From Phyllobacterium sp. 628 (lineage in GTDB: Bacteria; Pseudomonadota; Alphaproteobacteria; Rhizobiales; Rhizobiaceae): a stretch of DNA of 64,000 nucleotides. The notes under the pieces were generated by a model. The model saw nothing but the letters and a program-made list of their open reading frames with translations, did not search any database and was not told the origin of the DNA. Within the stretch, counting starts at the first letter, position 1, and each line of letters opens with the position of its first letter. Made by a program: the position numbers and the translations under genes. Positions 9,001 through 19,427 of the stretch are shown here, in pieces. Location of the stretch: NCBI RefSeq assembly GCF_014189505.1, contig NZ_CP050301.1:2487501-2551500 (forward strand). Reading direction: 5' to 3'.

Positions 9001-10068
9001 CTAGCCAAATATATGCACCTTGCCAGTGACATCAATCCGTACGTGATCGCCCATTGCCGGAAGATTGATCGCAGAACTCCTGATCTGCATCGGTGGGCAC
9101 GCGTTATCTGCACCAAGAACGGACAGAACCACATTGCAGACTGCGCCGCCGAACTCGATATCGGACACTTTCGCATAGCGCGTGTGGGCATCAGAATTTT
9201 GCAGTGCTTCGGCCTGTGCGACAGCGGTCAGTTTGAGTTGTTCCGGGCGCAACATGATGTCGGCGGCTCCACGCCGGTCACCCGTATCGGCGGCCACGCG
9301 GCCAAACGCCGATTGTGACCAGCCATCGCCAAGTTCAGCAGGCAGAATGATCGCATCGCCAAGAAAGGCTGCAGTGACGGGATCAACCGGCTTCAGATAA
9401 AGCTCGCGCGGCGACCCGGCCTGAACCAGTTTGCCTTGGCGCAGCACGGCCACCTGATCGGCAAAGGACAACGCTTCATTCTGATCATGCGTCACCAGAA
9501 TCGTGGTAATTCCGGTTTTCTTCAGAACTGCCGCCACGGCCTTGCGCATGTTCTCCCGCAATCCTGTATCAAGCGCCGAGAAGGGCTCGTCCAGCAGCAT
9601 AAGCCGTGGTTCGCGCGCCAAAGCCCGCGCCAGCGAAACGCGCTGCTGCTGTCCGCCGGAAAGCTGATGCGGACGCCGGTCCAGCATGATCCGATCCAGT
9701 TCTACCGTATCCATGAGTTCAAGAATGCGCTTGTGGCGATCCGGACTGCGCCGTTCGAGGCCAAAGCCGATATTGTCGGCAACACTCAAATGCGGAAACA
9801 AGGAACCATCCTGCGTCACGAACCCGATGCCGCGTCGGTGTGCCGGGATGATCGACGGCCCGTCGGCCAGAAGTTCACCGTCGAGCCGGATCGAACCGCT
9901 GTCTGGTGCTTCAAAACCTGCAATTATGCGCAGGAGCGTGGTCTTGCCTGATCCGGATGGACCGACAATCGCAGTGCGGCTGCCAGATGGAACTGTCAGG
10001 CTGATATCATCAACGGCGCATACCGGCCCGTAACGTTTGCTGGTCCGCTCTATGGCAAGAATAGTCAT
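9001..10068 (-). CDS. fbpC: Ferric iron ABC transporter, ATP-binding protein
   Basis: A 355-aa ATPase of the FbpC/PotA class. Walker A is GPSGSGKTT, the signature is [15 protein letters not shown] and Walker B is [12 protein letters not shown], followed by a C-terminal TOBE-like extension. Start ATG 10068 overlaps the permease stop (ATGA). It energises uptake by the FbpA and FbpB products encoded upstream. The iron assignment rests on the tyrosine-rich binding protein of this operon. Confidence 0.88.
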   Translation of the reverse strand: MTILAIERTSKRYGPVCAVDDISLTVPSGSRTAIVGPSGSGKTTLLRIIAGFEAPDSGSIRLDGELLADGPSIIPAHRRGIGFVTQDGSLFPHLSVADNIGFGLERRSPDRHKRILELMDTVELDRIMLDRRPHQLSGGQQQRVSLARALAREPRLMLLDEPFSALDTGLRENMRKAVAAVLKKTGITTILVTHDQNEALSFADQVAVLRQGKLVQAGSPRELYLKPVDPVTAAFLGDAIILPAELGDGWSQSAFGRVAADTGDRRGAADIMLRPEQLKLTAVAQAEALQNSDAHTRYAKVSDIEFGGAVCNVVLSVLGADNACPPMQIRSSAINLPAMGDHVRIDVTGKVHIFG

Positions 10069-11709
10069 CGTCCAATAATCCGTTTCGATTGAGCATATAG
10101 CAAAAGGGTGAGCGGCAGGGACAATACGACCATCATCAGCGCATAGGGCGCTGCGGCGGCATAATCAATCTCGCTCGTCAGTGCCCAGAACTCTGTTGCC
10201 AGCGTGCGGGTGCCGTTGGGCGCCAGCATCAGGGTTGCCGTCAATTCATTGGTGATGCCAAGCGCAACGAGTGCCACACTTGCCGCAGCACCGGGCGCAG
10301 CAAGCCGCATGGTGATCTGCGAGACGGCCTGCACCGGCGTGCGGCCCAGCGCCATAGCCGCGCGTTCAAGCTCGACCGGTGCCTGCGCGATACTGGATCG
10401 CAGACCCACCAAAGCACGCGGCAGGAACAGCAATGCATAGGCTAGCAGCAGCGTTGCTGCGGTCTGATACAGCGGCAGCACAACGCGGACAGTGATTGTC
10501 ACCAGCGCCAGTGCTACGACAACGCCGGGCAGGGAGCCGACATAATAGTGGCAGGCTTCAAGAATACGCTGGAAACGGCCCGTGGCCCGCACGGACAGCC
10601 ACCCCATGGGGATAACGGCAATTGTTGCGAGCACAGCACCGGCAACGGCCAGTACAAGCGTCGAGCCGAACGCTGTACCGATCACATCCAGTTTCCATAC
10701 GGATGTACCGCCAGCAATCAGCCATCGGCCGAGCGTGACAAAGGGGGACACCAAGCGCCAGCGCCGTTGTGATAAGGGGAATGAGCAGACATGGCAGTGT
10801 GAGCCAGCCCAATCGCTGTTTGGTAGCGGGACGGGCCGAACCGGAGCCAACACGCGCATATCGTTCATTGCCGCGCACGAGGGCTTCCAGTCCCAGCAGA
10901 GCCGCACAGCACAATACCAGCACGCCCGCCAGCATGTTCGCTGCGGCGCCGTTGAAGGTCGACTGGAATTGATCGACGATGGCTGTCGCGAATGTGTCAA
11001 AGCGGATCATGACGAAAAGGCCGTACTCCGCCAGAAGATGCAGGCCGATCAGCAGCGATCCGCCGCAAATGGCAAAGCGCAATTGCGGCAGCAGCACGCG
11101 GAAAAATACCCGCCAGGGTCCAAGACCCAGCGACGATCCGACATCTTCCATCGCCGGATCGACGCGGCGCAGTTGTGCGGCAACTGGCAGGTAGAGAAAC
11201 GGGAAATAAGCCAGGACTGAAACCAGCACGCCGCCAGGCAGACCGTGCAGGGTGGGGACAAGACTGATCCAGGCATAGCTGTGGACGAAAGCTGGAACGG
11301 CCAAAGGCGCAACGGCCAGCCACGCCCAGATGCGTGCGCCGGGCAGATCGGTCCGTTCCGTCAGCCACGCAAGACTGACAGCAAGGATAATCGAAAGTGG
11401 AATTGTCCAGACTTCAAGCAGAACCGTATTGATGAGCAACTCGCCGACACGGGCACGAAACACCAGTTCCACGACGGTATCCCAGCCGGTCTGAATGGTA
11501 ACCCAGATGACAAAGCCAAGGGGCAGAAGACTAATGAGGGCAACAAGCCCGGCCAAAATGAAAACCGGCAGAAATGGCAATCTTCGCGACCGCTTCAAAG
11601 AAACCAACGGCTGCGCTGCAGGAGTGGAATAAGCGCCAAGAGTTGGTGGGTTGAACGACAATTTGCTTTTGCTTTCATACGCATGACCGCGATGGGACAG
11701 AGTGATCAA
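10065..11709 (-). pseudogene. fbpB: Ferric iron ABC transporter permease, frameshifted
   Basis: A double-domain FbpB-type permease split between two frames. The first part (from 11709) has six or more membrane segments and reads to ALALGVP. The second continues from [12 protein letters not shown] to the stop at 10065. The break is at a run of five G on the plus strand (10743-10747). Removing one base restores [10 protein letters not shown] and a 547-aa protein of normal family length (1645 nt = 3x548 + 1). The start is TTG 11709 after AAAGAG, with no in-frame ATG nearby. It could be a true lesion, a phase-variable tract or a sequencing indel. Confidence 0.85.
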
Positions 11710-11738
11710 CGCACTCTTTAGCCGAAGAGAAATAAAAC

Positions 11739-11785
11739 GACACCCCCTGCAGGGCTCAAATGTCCGTGCAGGGGGTGTCTGGCCA
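11739..11785 (-). terminator. Strong stem-loop between fbpA and fbpB
   Basis: A perfect 13-bp inverted repeat GACACCCCCTGCA/TGCAGGGGGTGTC (11739-11751 with 11767-11779) with a 15-nt loop. On the minus strand it is followed by GTTTTATTTC. It lies between the binding-protein stop and the permease start, so it probably acts as a partial terminator that keeps FbpA in excess. Confidence 0.8.
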
Positions 11786-11801
11786 TGTTTTATACCTTTG
11801 A

Positions 11802-12812
11802 TTACAGCAGGCCGGCCGCTGTCATCAGATCTGTAACCTTCTTGCTGTTGAGCTTGGAAGGTTCGACCTTTGGTGCCTGCAGATCGGCAAGCGGCACAAG
11901 AGCAGCATTAGATGCCGCATCCTTGCCAACGGCATATTCAAAGGAATCGCCGTCCTTGAGGATGGCCTGACCATCTTTGCCTGTGACCCATTTCAGGAAT
12001 TTCTGGGCATCTTCCTTGTGCTTGCTGGAAGCCAAAACACCGCCGCCTGAAATGCTGACGAATGCGCCCGGATCCTGATGCTTGAAGTAGTGCAGGGATA
12101 CATTCTTGGTGTTTTCGCCGGTTTTGGCTTTATCACCGAAGTAGTAATAGTGATAAATCACCGCGCCTTCGATTTCACCCGCATTGACGGCCTTCATTGC
12201 AACGCTGTTTCCCTTGTATGGAGTCGCATTTTCCTTGAGCACTTTCAACCACTTGGCTGTTGCTTCTTCACCTTTCAGTTCAAGCAATGCGCTGACGATG
12301 GCCTGAAAATCAGCACCGGCTGGCGCTGCGCCCCAACGGCCCTTCCAGCTGGCATCAGCAAGATCGAGAAGCGACTTTGGGAGCTTGTCTTCGGTCAGCT
12401 TGTTCTTGTCATAGGCAAATACAGTGGAACGGGCGGCAACGCCGGTCCAGCGGCCATGATCCGGGCGGAAATTGGCTGGTACCTGTTCAAGCACGGCTGG
12501 CTCCAGCGGCGCGAACAGCTTGGCATTATCGACCAGGACCATGGCTGGCGAGTTTTCCGTGAGGAACGCATCGGCAGGCGATGCAGCGCCTTCCTGAACG
12601 ATCTGGTTGGCAAGCTCCATGTCCTTGCCATTGCGGATCGTGACCTTGATGCCGGTTTCCTTGGTGAAACCGTCAGCCCATGCCTGGGTCAAGCTTTCGT
12701 GCTGGGCGTTATAGACAACAATGCCATCGGCATTTTGCGCGAGAGCGGGAGCGGCAATCAGTGTAACCGCTAGCGCAGCAATGCTCGCAAATGTCGGGAA
12801 GGTGATTTTCAT
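11802..12812 (-). CDS. fbpA: Ferric iron ABC transporter substrate-binding protein
   Basis: A 336-aa periplasmic protein with a signal peptide cleaved near APALAQ. After [16 protein letters not shown] comes the family core. The tyrosine cluster [12 protein letters not shown] matches the adjacent Tyr ligands that bind Fe3+ in FbpA/AfuA proteins. First gene of fbpABC. A TGA-N9-TCA element in the upstream region may give iron control. Confidence 0.9.
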   Translation of the reverse strand: MKITFPTFASIAALAVTLIAAPALAQNADGIVVYNAQHESLTQAWADGFTKETGIKVTIRNGKDMELANQIVQEGAASPADAFLTENSPAMVLVDNAKLFAPLEPAVLEQVPANFRPDHGRWTGVAARSTVFAYDKNKLTEDKLPKSLLDLADASWKGRWGAAPAGADFQAIVSALLELKGEEATAKWLKVLKENATPYKGNSVAMKAVNAGEIEGAVIYHYYYFGDKAKTGENTKNVSLHYFKHQDPGAFVSISGGGVLASSKHKEDAQKFLKWVTGKDGQAILKDGDSFEYAVGKDAASNAALVPLADLQAPKVEPSKLNSKKVTDLMTAAGLL

Positions 12813-12898
12813 GAAAACCTCTTTGATTTGTATGGCTTGCAGGGCAAATTTCGGTCACGCCAGCAACAGACACCGGAATGATGGAGCCATACAAAACA

Positions 12899-12913
12899 TG
12901 ACATCAGAGGTCA
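12899..12913. promoter_or_regulatory. Candidate iron-responsive (IRO-type) element
   Basis: TGA-CATCAGAGG-TCA fits the TGA-N9-TCA pattern described for alphaproteobacterial iron-responsive operators. It lies about 87 nt upstream of fbpA. The pattern is short and chance occurrence in the 301-base gap 12813-13113 is several percent. Nothing else was recognised in that gap. Confidence 0.35.
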
Positions 12914-13113
12914 ACAATCTTTGATCGGTTTTTGCGGAGTGAAACAAGGATCACGCAAATGTTATACTAAGCTTTGGCTGCTGTGATTTGCTATATCAGT
13001 GAAAGAGGAATCTACTCAAATTGTCCGTTTTTCTGTTACCGCCAAGGCCAATGGCGTTCGCACTATCCGGACAGAAATCTGCCAAAAAACATCATAAAAT
13101 CAGGGAGTGAGTC

Positions 13114-13407
13114 ATGCCTTTTTCCAGCAGAGACCAACGCATCCACTCCACCACGGATTGGAACATCATGCAGAAGGCACATGATCAGGCATCAAAAATG
13201 CTCGATCGCTGCCCGAAAACCCATGCGCGTTGCAATCACCTCGCCAAGATTGTCATCGCTATCTACGAAAGCGGTGTACGCGATATTGACGAACTGGCGG
13301 TTATGGCCGCCAACCGCGAACTAAATGTTCTGGCCGAACACGGGCACTTTCGGCAGCCCTTTCGCTATCAACCTGCGGAAAAACACCCCAATACGCTTCA
13401 CTCCTGA
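13114..13407 (+). CDS. Hypothetical protein, 97 aa
   Basis: Not recognised. Begins MPFSSRDQRIHSTTDW, with a helical middle (LAKIVIAIYESGVRDIDELA) and two Cys (CPKTHARC). GGGAGTGA stands 6 nt before ATG 13114, which supports real translation. It lies between the iron operon and the convergent hydrolase gene. Confidence 0.6.
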   Translation: MPFSSRDQRIHSTTDWNIMQKAHDQASKMLDRCPKTHARCNHLAKIVIAIYESGVRDIDELAVMAANRELNVLAEHGHFRQPFRYQPAEKHPNTLHS

Positions 13408-13454
13408 ACAGTGATCTGAAACAGGCACTGCCTTTGCCGGTCTCTTGCTGCTGG

Positions 13455-14774
13455 TCAGGGTACTTTGGCGCCATGCACAGACAAGGGGCCAGGATAATAC
13501 TTTGTGTCGAACCGGCACGGTTCACCATAGGTCGGCGCTTTCTGCTGGCAGATGCCATCGACTGACACAGGCGTGGGCTTCGTGCCCTTGTCAATCCAAT
13601 CGGTCATTGACTGGAACAGCGCGGCATATTGCGGGGTCGAAAGTTTGCTATGTTCATGTTCGTCAGTGAATGTCTGGACGAGCAGATCGCCGTTGCCGGC
13701 TTTGGTGACCGTATCACGATAAACATTTTCAAATTCGACAGGCGCTGTCGGATCATCCTTGGCATGCATGGTCAGGGTCGGCAGCACAATCTGGCCGGTC
13801 AGATCACTGTCATAGGCGAGCAGACGCACACCCTCAGGATCAGCCGTGAAACGTTCAACGTCCTTGTTCAGGGCCGCATCATCGGTTGAGCCCTTATATT
13901 CCGCCGTCTGGTTGTCAAACGGGTTATGACCATCGAGCCGACGCCAGATCATGTCCTTGAATGTCATCGTGCCCCAGGCAAGATGAGCAGCGAGTGTTCT
14001 TTCGGGCACCGGAACAATGGCCAATATATTGGCGAGGTTTTGTTTCTGTTCAGGCGAACGCTGCTCAACCGGCAAATCGACGCCGGTGCAGGCATTCACC
14101 CGCGCATCCAGTTCCGAGCGCGGCATGTGCACGTCTTTCGGCAATCCCTGCCAAAGCGGATATTGCTGTTCGTCCGGCTTGGGGTTGTTGTGGCAATAAT
14201 ACTGATAGACAACGCGCAAATCAGCACGGGTATCGTAGGCGCGGGTTCCGCCTGCCAGAACGCCGCTTGTCAGAACCACGCCATTATAGACCCGGTCACC
14301 AGCACCGTTGATGGAATAAAGTTCGGCGATTTTGGCAGCAACATTGCCGCCCCAGGATTGACCGTGCAGGAGGGTGAGGCGAGGGCGGCCCAGCTTGTCC
14401 CACGCGATCAGACGAAGGTTTTCCGTGTCCTCGGCGGCCATGCGCACGCCATAGCCTTCACGCCGGTAGCTGGAACCAGCCCAGGCATAGCCTTCACTGA
14501 CCGTAACAGCGAAACGTTCAAGATCCTCGACTGGATCATCAATATTCGGGCGGGAAAGACGTGGTCCGCCATGGGTATGAAGTACAAGAATGCCGTTCCA
14601 GTTTTTGGGGCGGGCAATCCAATAAAAGGCACCATTTTTATCCTGTCCGGAATAACAATCCGTATCTGCGGGCAGTTTTGCCGGACATTGGGCTGACTGC
14701 TGCGCCCCCGACGGGCCGGCAAATAGTCCAAAAGCGCAGGTGACGGTGGCCAACAGGATCAAACGACGCAACAT
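13455..14774 (-). CDS. Secreted alpha/beta hydrolase
   Basis: A 439-aa exported hydrolase. The signal peptide starts MLRRLILLATVTCAFGLFAG and ends near SGAQQ. The nucleophile elbow is GQSWGG, the likely acid lies in MHAKDDP and the likely base in DEHEHSK. Four to six Cys in the mature protein suggest disulfides. ATG 14774 is preferred because GGGAG lies upstream and it exposes the signal peptide; the frame is open to 14888. The size and layout recall tannase/feruloyl-esterase-like enzymes, but the substrate is unknown. Confidence 0.8.
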   Translation of the reverse strand: MLRRLILLATVTCAFGLFAGPSGAQQSAQCPAKLPADTDCYSGQDKNGAFYWIARPKNWNGILVLHTHGGPRLSRPNIDDPVEDLERFAVTVSEGYAWAGSSYRREGYGVRMAAEDTENLRLIAWDKLGRPRLTLLHGQSWGGNVAAKIAELYSINGAGDRVYNGVVLTSGVLAGGTRAYDTRADLRVVYQYYCHNNPKPDEQQYPLWQGLPKDVHMPRSELDARVNACTGVDLPVEQRSPEQKQNLANILAIVPVPERTLAAHLAWGTMTFKDMIWRRLDGHNPFDNQTAEYKGSTDDAALNKDVERFTADPEGVRLLAYDSDLTGQIVLPTLTMHAKDDPTAPVEFENVYRDTVTKAGNGDLLVQTFTDEHEHSKLSTPQYAALFQSMTDWIDKGTKPTPVSVDGICQQKAPTYGEPCRFDTKYYPGPLSVHGAKVP

Positions 14775-14989
14775 CCAGTTTCTCCCTACGGCCAAACTGG
14801 TTTGGATTCGGCCTGTCGGTGGCAGCATTGCCGATAATGCGCGGAATTTCCAGCCGACAATATCATGCCCAGAGGCTGTGATTGACAATCAAGCACAGGC
14901 TGACATACCATTTTCATGCTGCGTAGGGCGCATCGACGCTGGGTCGAAAGGGCAATGCCCACCTTCGTCATGTAACCATAGATGCGCCC

Positions 14990-15634
14990 ATGTCGAACCT
15001 CGAAAACCTCAAAAAACAGGCCAAGCAATATTTGCGCTGGCATCGCGAGCGGTATTTTCCGGTTGCCGCAGAAATCAGGGCTGCTTTGCCACGATTCCAG
15101 CATCTCGATGACAACCAGATACTGGCGGCAAGTTTCAAGCTCAGCGATGCGCAGGAACTGGTGGCCCGCCAAATGGGCTTCGAGGCGTGGCAGACGCTCA
15201 AATCAGAAGCCCATACCATGCATACGCAAGTCAAACCTGCCGCCCGCCCTGTTCTCAGTTCAACCTCGGCGCAACTATTCGTATCTGATATCAAGGCATC
15301 GTGCGATTTCTTCGTCGAAAAGCTTGGTTTCACCGTGGATTTTGTCTATGGCGAGCCGCCATTCTACGGGCAGGTGATCCGCGATAGCGCACGACTTGCC
15401 TTAAGGTTCGTCTGCGAGCCGGTTTTCGCTGGCGATATACGGCAACGGGAACACCTGCTCTCCGCTTCAATTACGGTTGATACGGCTGATGAAATCAAGC
15501 GTCTGTTCCTGGAGTTCCAGGCGACGGGCGTTTCGTTTCATCAGACACTGCGCAAAGAACCATGGGGTGCCCGGAACTTCATTGTTCTGGATCTGGACGG
15601 AAATCTGATCCTGTTTGCCGGGCCTTCGGAATAA
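14990..15634 (+). CDS. Glyoxalase/VOC superfamily protein with N-terminal helical extension
   Basis: A 214-aa protein. Residues 1-65 are helical (NLENLKKQAKQYLRWHRERY, then LVARQMGFEAWQTLKSE), as seen before VOC domains in several alphaproteobacterial proteins. Residues about 85-214 form the VOC domain (AQLFVSDIKASCDFFVEKLG at its start, NFIVLDLDGNLILFAGP at its end). Family members bind metal and act on small electrophiles or bind drugs. The specific activity is unknown. Confidence 0.8.
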   Translation: MSNLENLKKQAKQYLRWHRERYFPVAAEIRAALPRFQHLDDNQILAASFKLSDAQELVARQMGFEAWQTLKSEAHTMHTQVKPAARPVLSSTSAQLFVSDIKASCDFFVEKLGFTVDFVYGEPPFYGQVIRDSARLALRFVCEPVFAGDIRQREHLLSASITVDTADEIKRLFLEFQATGVSFHQTLRKEPWGARNFIVLDLDGNLILFAGPSE

Positions 15635-15659
15635 AAGACCAGGGACTTCAGCAACGGTA

Positions 15660-16433
15660 TTAGCTGGCGAATAGCTCCGGCCGTTTGGCCTGCAATTGCA
15701 GAAGCATTTTACCCATCTTGGAGATGTGATCTTCCATCGTAACTGCGGCGCGCTCAACGCTGCTGTCGGCAATGGCAGCGACAATCGCCTCATGTTCCTT
15801 CAAGGTTTCGATCATGCGCGTTTCGTAATGCAGGAGCAGACGGCGGACGCGGTCAATCTGACTGCGCTCTTTGGCGGCGATTTCGCGCAAGCCAACAAGC
15901 CCGGCCGCATCGCAGATCATGTCGTGCAGTTCTTCATCCAAGGCGTAAAACCGTTCGAAATCCTGAATATCCGCGGCCTTACGCTGATTTTTCAGATTGT
16001 TCTGGAGCTGTGCGACAACAGCAGCAGAACTACGCTCGGCGGCGCGCCGGATCGCTGCGGTTTCAAGTGCGACGCGCACGAACTGGGCAGTCTCGATCTT
16101 GTCGAGGCGCAAGCGTGCGACGAATGTGCCGGTCTGCGGATAAATCTCGACGAGACCTTCATCGGCGAGGCGGGCAATGGCGTCGCTGACAGGCGTGCGC
16201 GACACGCCAAGCTGCAGGGCAACAAGTTCCTTGCGGATGGCTTCACCCGGCGCGAGCTGTGATGAGATGATGGCTTGGCGCAGGATGGAATAGACCTGGT
16301 CTTTGCGGGTGACCGCGACGACTTTCTGCTCTCTAAAACTCTTGCCGCTCGATCCCAATTGCACGTCCAAAGCCCCCAAAACGCCCGGTTCAACGCCTGT
16401 CCGCTTCGTTTGTCTTTCCGGCAAACGAAGCAT
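15660..16433 (-). CDS. GntR-family (FCD) transcriptional regulator
   Basis: A 257-aa FadR-type regulator. The winged helix is QVYSILRQAIISSQLAPGEA, then LQLGVSRTPVSDAIARLADE. The C-terminal helical FCD effector domain carries metal-ligand-like DEELHDMIC and HEAIVAAI. Start 16433 is chosen because AGGAG lies 4 nt upstream; ATG 16454 has no ribosome site. It diverges from the sugar ABC operon and probably controls it, responding to the sugar or a derived acid. Confidence 0.88.
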   Translation of the reverse strand: MLRLPERQTKRTGVEPGVLGALDVQLGSSGKSFREQKVVAVTRKDQVYSILRQAIISSQLAPGEAIRKELVALQLGVSRTPVSDAIARLADEGLVEIYPQTGTFVARLRLDKIETAQFVRVALETAAIRRAAERSSAAVVAQLQNNLKNQRKAADIQDFERFYALDEELHDMICDAAGLVGLREIAAKERSQIDRVRRLLLHYETRMIETLKEHEAIVAAIADSSVERAAVTMEDHISKMGKMLLQLQAKRPELFAS

Positions 16434-16455
16434 TTGACTCCTGTCCAATAACATC

Positions 16456-16468
16456 TAACATGTTACAT
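16456..16468. promoter_or_regulatory. Candidate GntR operator
   Basis: Overlapping dyads TAACATGTTA (16456-16465) and ATGT-T-ACAT (16460-16468) lie in the short divergent region between the GntR regulator and the sugar ABC operon, where a shared operator is expected. The match to FCD-type sites is by symmetry only. Confidence 0.45.
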
Positions 16469-16501
16469 ATTAACTTGAAAGAATGTTTTGGGAGGAACAT
16501 T

Positions 16502-18058
16502 TTGGATAGTCAGCTGCCGATCGTGTCGATGCGCGGCATCGCTAAGTCATTCGCTCATATTGTTGCCCTGCGCAGCATCGATCTCGACATTTATCCGGGC
16601 GAGATTCATGCGATCATGGGCGAGAATGGCGCGGGCAAGTCGACGCTTGTGAAAATCCTTAGTGGCGTCCACCGCCGCAGCGGCGGCGAAATGCTGGTGC
16701 GGGGCCGGGAAGTCGATTTCGCATCGCCCAAGGAGGCTGAACGCAATGGCATCGCCATCATCCATCAGGAACTCAATCTTATTCCAAGCCTGACTGTGTC
16801 CGAGAACATCTTTCTCGGGCGCGAGCCGCTTATTGCCGGATTGTTCATCGACAGAACCAGCATTGAGAAAAAGAGCACCGAACTGCTTGACAGGTTCGGT
16901 ATCGATATTGATCCACGCGCGGATGTTGAAAACCTGCGTGTCGGCGAGCAGCAGCTTGTGGAGATTGCCCGGGCGCTGTCGCTCAAGGCCGATGTTCTGG
17001 TGCTGGACGAACCGACCTCGGCCTTGTCGGAATCCGAAGCGCAAAGGCTGGCGAGTTTCGTCCGGGAATTGGCGCGCAATGGCGTTGCTATTGTTTATAT
17101 CTCGCACCGAATGAATGAAATCTTTGCCTTGGCGGACAAGATCACAGTTCTGCGCGACGGCAGTTTCATCGCCACAAGACGGGCGCAGGATCTGAGCGAG
17201 CGTGATCTGATCCGCATGATGGTCGGCCGCGAACTTGCAGCACCAGAACCCAAACCTGACATCTCGGACCGGCCGGTGGTGTTATCCGCACGCAATCTCG
17301 GCCTCAGGCGTCCCAATTCGCGCGGCAGCATGCACAATGTGGTCGATGATGTGAGTTTCGACCTGCATGCGGGAGAAATTCTCGGCATTGGCGGACTGCT
17401 CGGCTCCGGACGGACGGAAGTGCTGGAGCTGATTTTCGGTGCGGCGAGCGGAGAGCGGACTGGCACAGTGATACGGAGTGGTGCGAGCATCGACGCCCGT
17501 TCGCTGACGCCGCGCCGTTCGGTGGCAAAGGGCATCGCTTTCCTGACCGAAGACCGTAAGGGCACAGGCCTCCTGATGGATGCTGATATCCGGTCCAATG
17601 CTGTGTTGCCGTCCCTGCCATGGATTGCGCCGTTCGGCTGGGTTAATCGCCTGCGCGAAAATCCGGTGGCCGAGCGTGTGATCAAGGCCATGCGCGTGCG
17701 CTGCGACGGACCGCAGCAGCGGATCGATCAACTGAGTGGCGGCAATCAGCAAAAAGTTGTCTTGGGCAAATGGCTGCAAACGCGGCCTAACGTTGTGCTT
17801 CTGGATGAACCAACACGCGGTATCGATGTGGGTGCCAAGGATGAAATCTACGAGCTTCTGAAAAAGTTGGCCCAATCGGGCGTTGCAGTCATCATGGTCA
17901 GTTCGGAATTGCCGGAGCTTCTGGCTTTGTCCAGCCGCATCCTTGTGATGTGCGAGGGCAAGGCCACCGGTATTATCGAAAGTGCCGAGTTTTCCGAAGA
18001 GCGGGTGATGGAACTGGCAACACCTCTGGGCGCGGCACTGTCGAGGCACGCGGCATGA
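16502..18058 (+). CDS. Sugar ABC transporter ATP-binding protein (RbsA/XylG type)
   Basis: A 518-aa double-ATPase. First cassette: GENGAGKST, LRVGEQQLVEIARALS, LVLDEPTSALS. Second cassette: degenerate Walker A GLLGSGRTE, LSGGNQQKVVLGKWL, VVLLDEPTRGIDVG. This asymmetry is normal in the family. TTG 16502 is the best start (GGAGG 6 nt upstream). ATPase of a monosaccharide importer with the next two genes. Confidence 0.92.
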   Translation: MDSQLPIVSMRGIAKSFAHIVALRSIDLDIYPGEIHAIMGENGAGKSTLVKILSGVHRRSGGEMLVRGREVDFASPKEAERNGIAIIHQELNLIPSLTVSENIFLGREPLIAGLFIDRTSIEKKSTELLDRFGIDIDPRADVENLRVGEQQLVEIARALSLKADVLVLDEPTSALSESEAQRLASFVRELARNGVAIVYISHRMNEIFALADKITVLRDGSFIATRRAQDLSERDLIRMMVGRELAAPEPKPDISDRPVVLSARNLGLRRPNSRGSMHNVVDDVSFDLHAGEILGIGGLLGSGRTEVLELIFGAASGERTGTVIRSGASIDARSLTPRRSVAKGIAFLTEDRKGTGLLMDADIRSNAVLPSLPWIAPFGWVNRLRENPVAERVIKAMRVRCDGPQQRIDQLSGGNQQKVVLGKWLQTRPNVVLLDEPTRGIDVGAKDEIYELLKKLAQSGVAVIMVSSELPELLALSSRILVMCEGKATGIIESAEFSEERVMELATPLGAALSRHAA

Positions 18059-19371
18059 CCGAAACAAGCGAGCAGACAATGCCAACACCGCACAACAACC
18101 TCGACCGGTTCAAACGCATATTGAATGCAACCAAACTCTACTGGGGACTGGTACTTTTGTTTGTTGTCGGCGTGCTCTCGTCGCCGCTCTCCTCCAAGGG
18201 GCACAATATCTTTTTGTCCTACGGCAATATTTCCGATGTATTCCGGCAAATCTCCGTGACCGGAATTACCGCTGTCGGCATGACCCTGGTGATCCTTATT
18301 GCCGGTATTGATCTTTCGGTTGGGTCAGTTCTCGCGCTTGGTTCCGTTGTCTGCGCCATGCTTTTGACCAATGAGGGCTGGTCAGCCGCCTATTCCATCG
18401 GTGTCCCCGCCATTTTTGTCCTGGCATTTCTCGTCATTCTTGGAACTGCGCTGTTTCTGGTCAGGGCACGCAGCCACGCTGCCGGCAAGCTGCAGGATGA
18501 CCAGCCACAGTTAATCGGCACGGTTGCATTGATCGCGCTCGTTGCCGCTGCGGCCATTGCCTGGTGGGTCGCATCGGGTTCGCAGATCAAAGCCGGTGTG
18601 TTGCTCGTCCTTCTTGTGGTTCCGGCCGTCGGGTTCCTGCTGGGCATGGTCAATGGCTTGGTCATCGTGGGAGGCCGCTTGCAGCCGTTTATCGTGACCT
18701 TGGCTATGATGGTGGCCGGATTGGGCATTGCGCGGCTGACGGCCGGTCAAAACACCGCCGTCTGGCCCGTCTATACCGGCAGCAATGCAACGGCGGATTT
18801 CGAATTTCTGCGTTCGCTGATCTTTGGCCTGATCCCTGTGCCGGGGTTGATTTTCGCCGGGATCATCATCCTGTTCTGGATCGTGCTCAAATACACGAAA
18901 TTCGGACGTTATATCTATGCCATTGGCGGCAACGAAGAGGCTGCGCGCCTCGCAGGTGTGCCCGTGTGGCGGGTGAAAATCACCGTTTACGCTATTTCAG
19001 GTTATCTCGCGGCGCTGGCCGGCATTCTCTACGTCGCGCAATACCGGCAGGGCAAACCCGATGCAGGAATGGGGCTGGAGCTTGATGCGATCGCCGCAGT
19101 TGTCATTGGCGGAACCAGCCTGATGGGCGGACGCGGCTCGATGATTGGCACATTGGTTGGCGTGCTGATCTTCGGCTTTCTCAGCAATATTCTGCAACTC
19201 AACAATATCGACAGCAATACGCAACTGGTGCTCAAGGGCATCATCATCATTGTCGCCGTGCTGCTGCAGGAGCGCCGCTCCAGCGGATGGCTGTTCTTCC
19301 TCTCCCAGGTCATGACAGCCAGTCCTTCGAAGAAATCCGCGCCTGACAAGCCAGAGAGCCGGCAGAAGTAA
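18055..19371 (+). CDS. Sugar ABC transporter permease (XylH-like)
   Basis: A 438-aa membrane protein with ten or more hydrophobic segments. GMTLVILIAGIDLSVGSVLA and AAVVIGGTSLMGGRGSMIGT are diagnostic of CUT2 permeases. It is longer than RbsC (about 320 aa) and nearer the xylose permease XylH in length. ATG 18055 overlaps the ATPase stop (ATGA). Confidence 0.92.
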   Translation: MTETSEQTMPTPHNNLDRFKRILNATKLYWGLVLLFVVGVLSSPLSSKGHNIFLSYGNISDVFRQISVTGITAVGMTLVILIAGIDLSVGSVLALGSVVCAMLLTNEGWSAAYSIGVPAIFVLAFLVILGTALFLVRARSHAAGKLQDDQPQLIGTVALIALVAAAAIAWWVASGSQIKAGVLLVLLVVPAVGFLLGMVNGLVIVGGRLQPFIVTLAMMVAGLGIARLTAGQNTAVWPVYTGSNATADFEFLRSLIFGLIPVPGLIFAGIIILFWIVLKYTKFGRYIYAIGGNEEAARLAGVPVWRVKITVYAISGYLAALAGILYVAQYRQGKPDAGMGLELDAIAAVVIGGTSLMGGRGSMIGTLVGVLIFGFLSNILQLNNIDSNTQLVLKGIIIIVAVLLQERRSSGWLFFLSQVMTASPSKKSAPDKPESRQK

Positions 19372-19427
19372 CCGGCAAGGGCGCGGGGTGAATCAATGGA
19401 AATGAGAGAAAATCAGGGAGGAAGATC

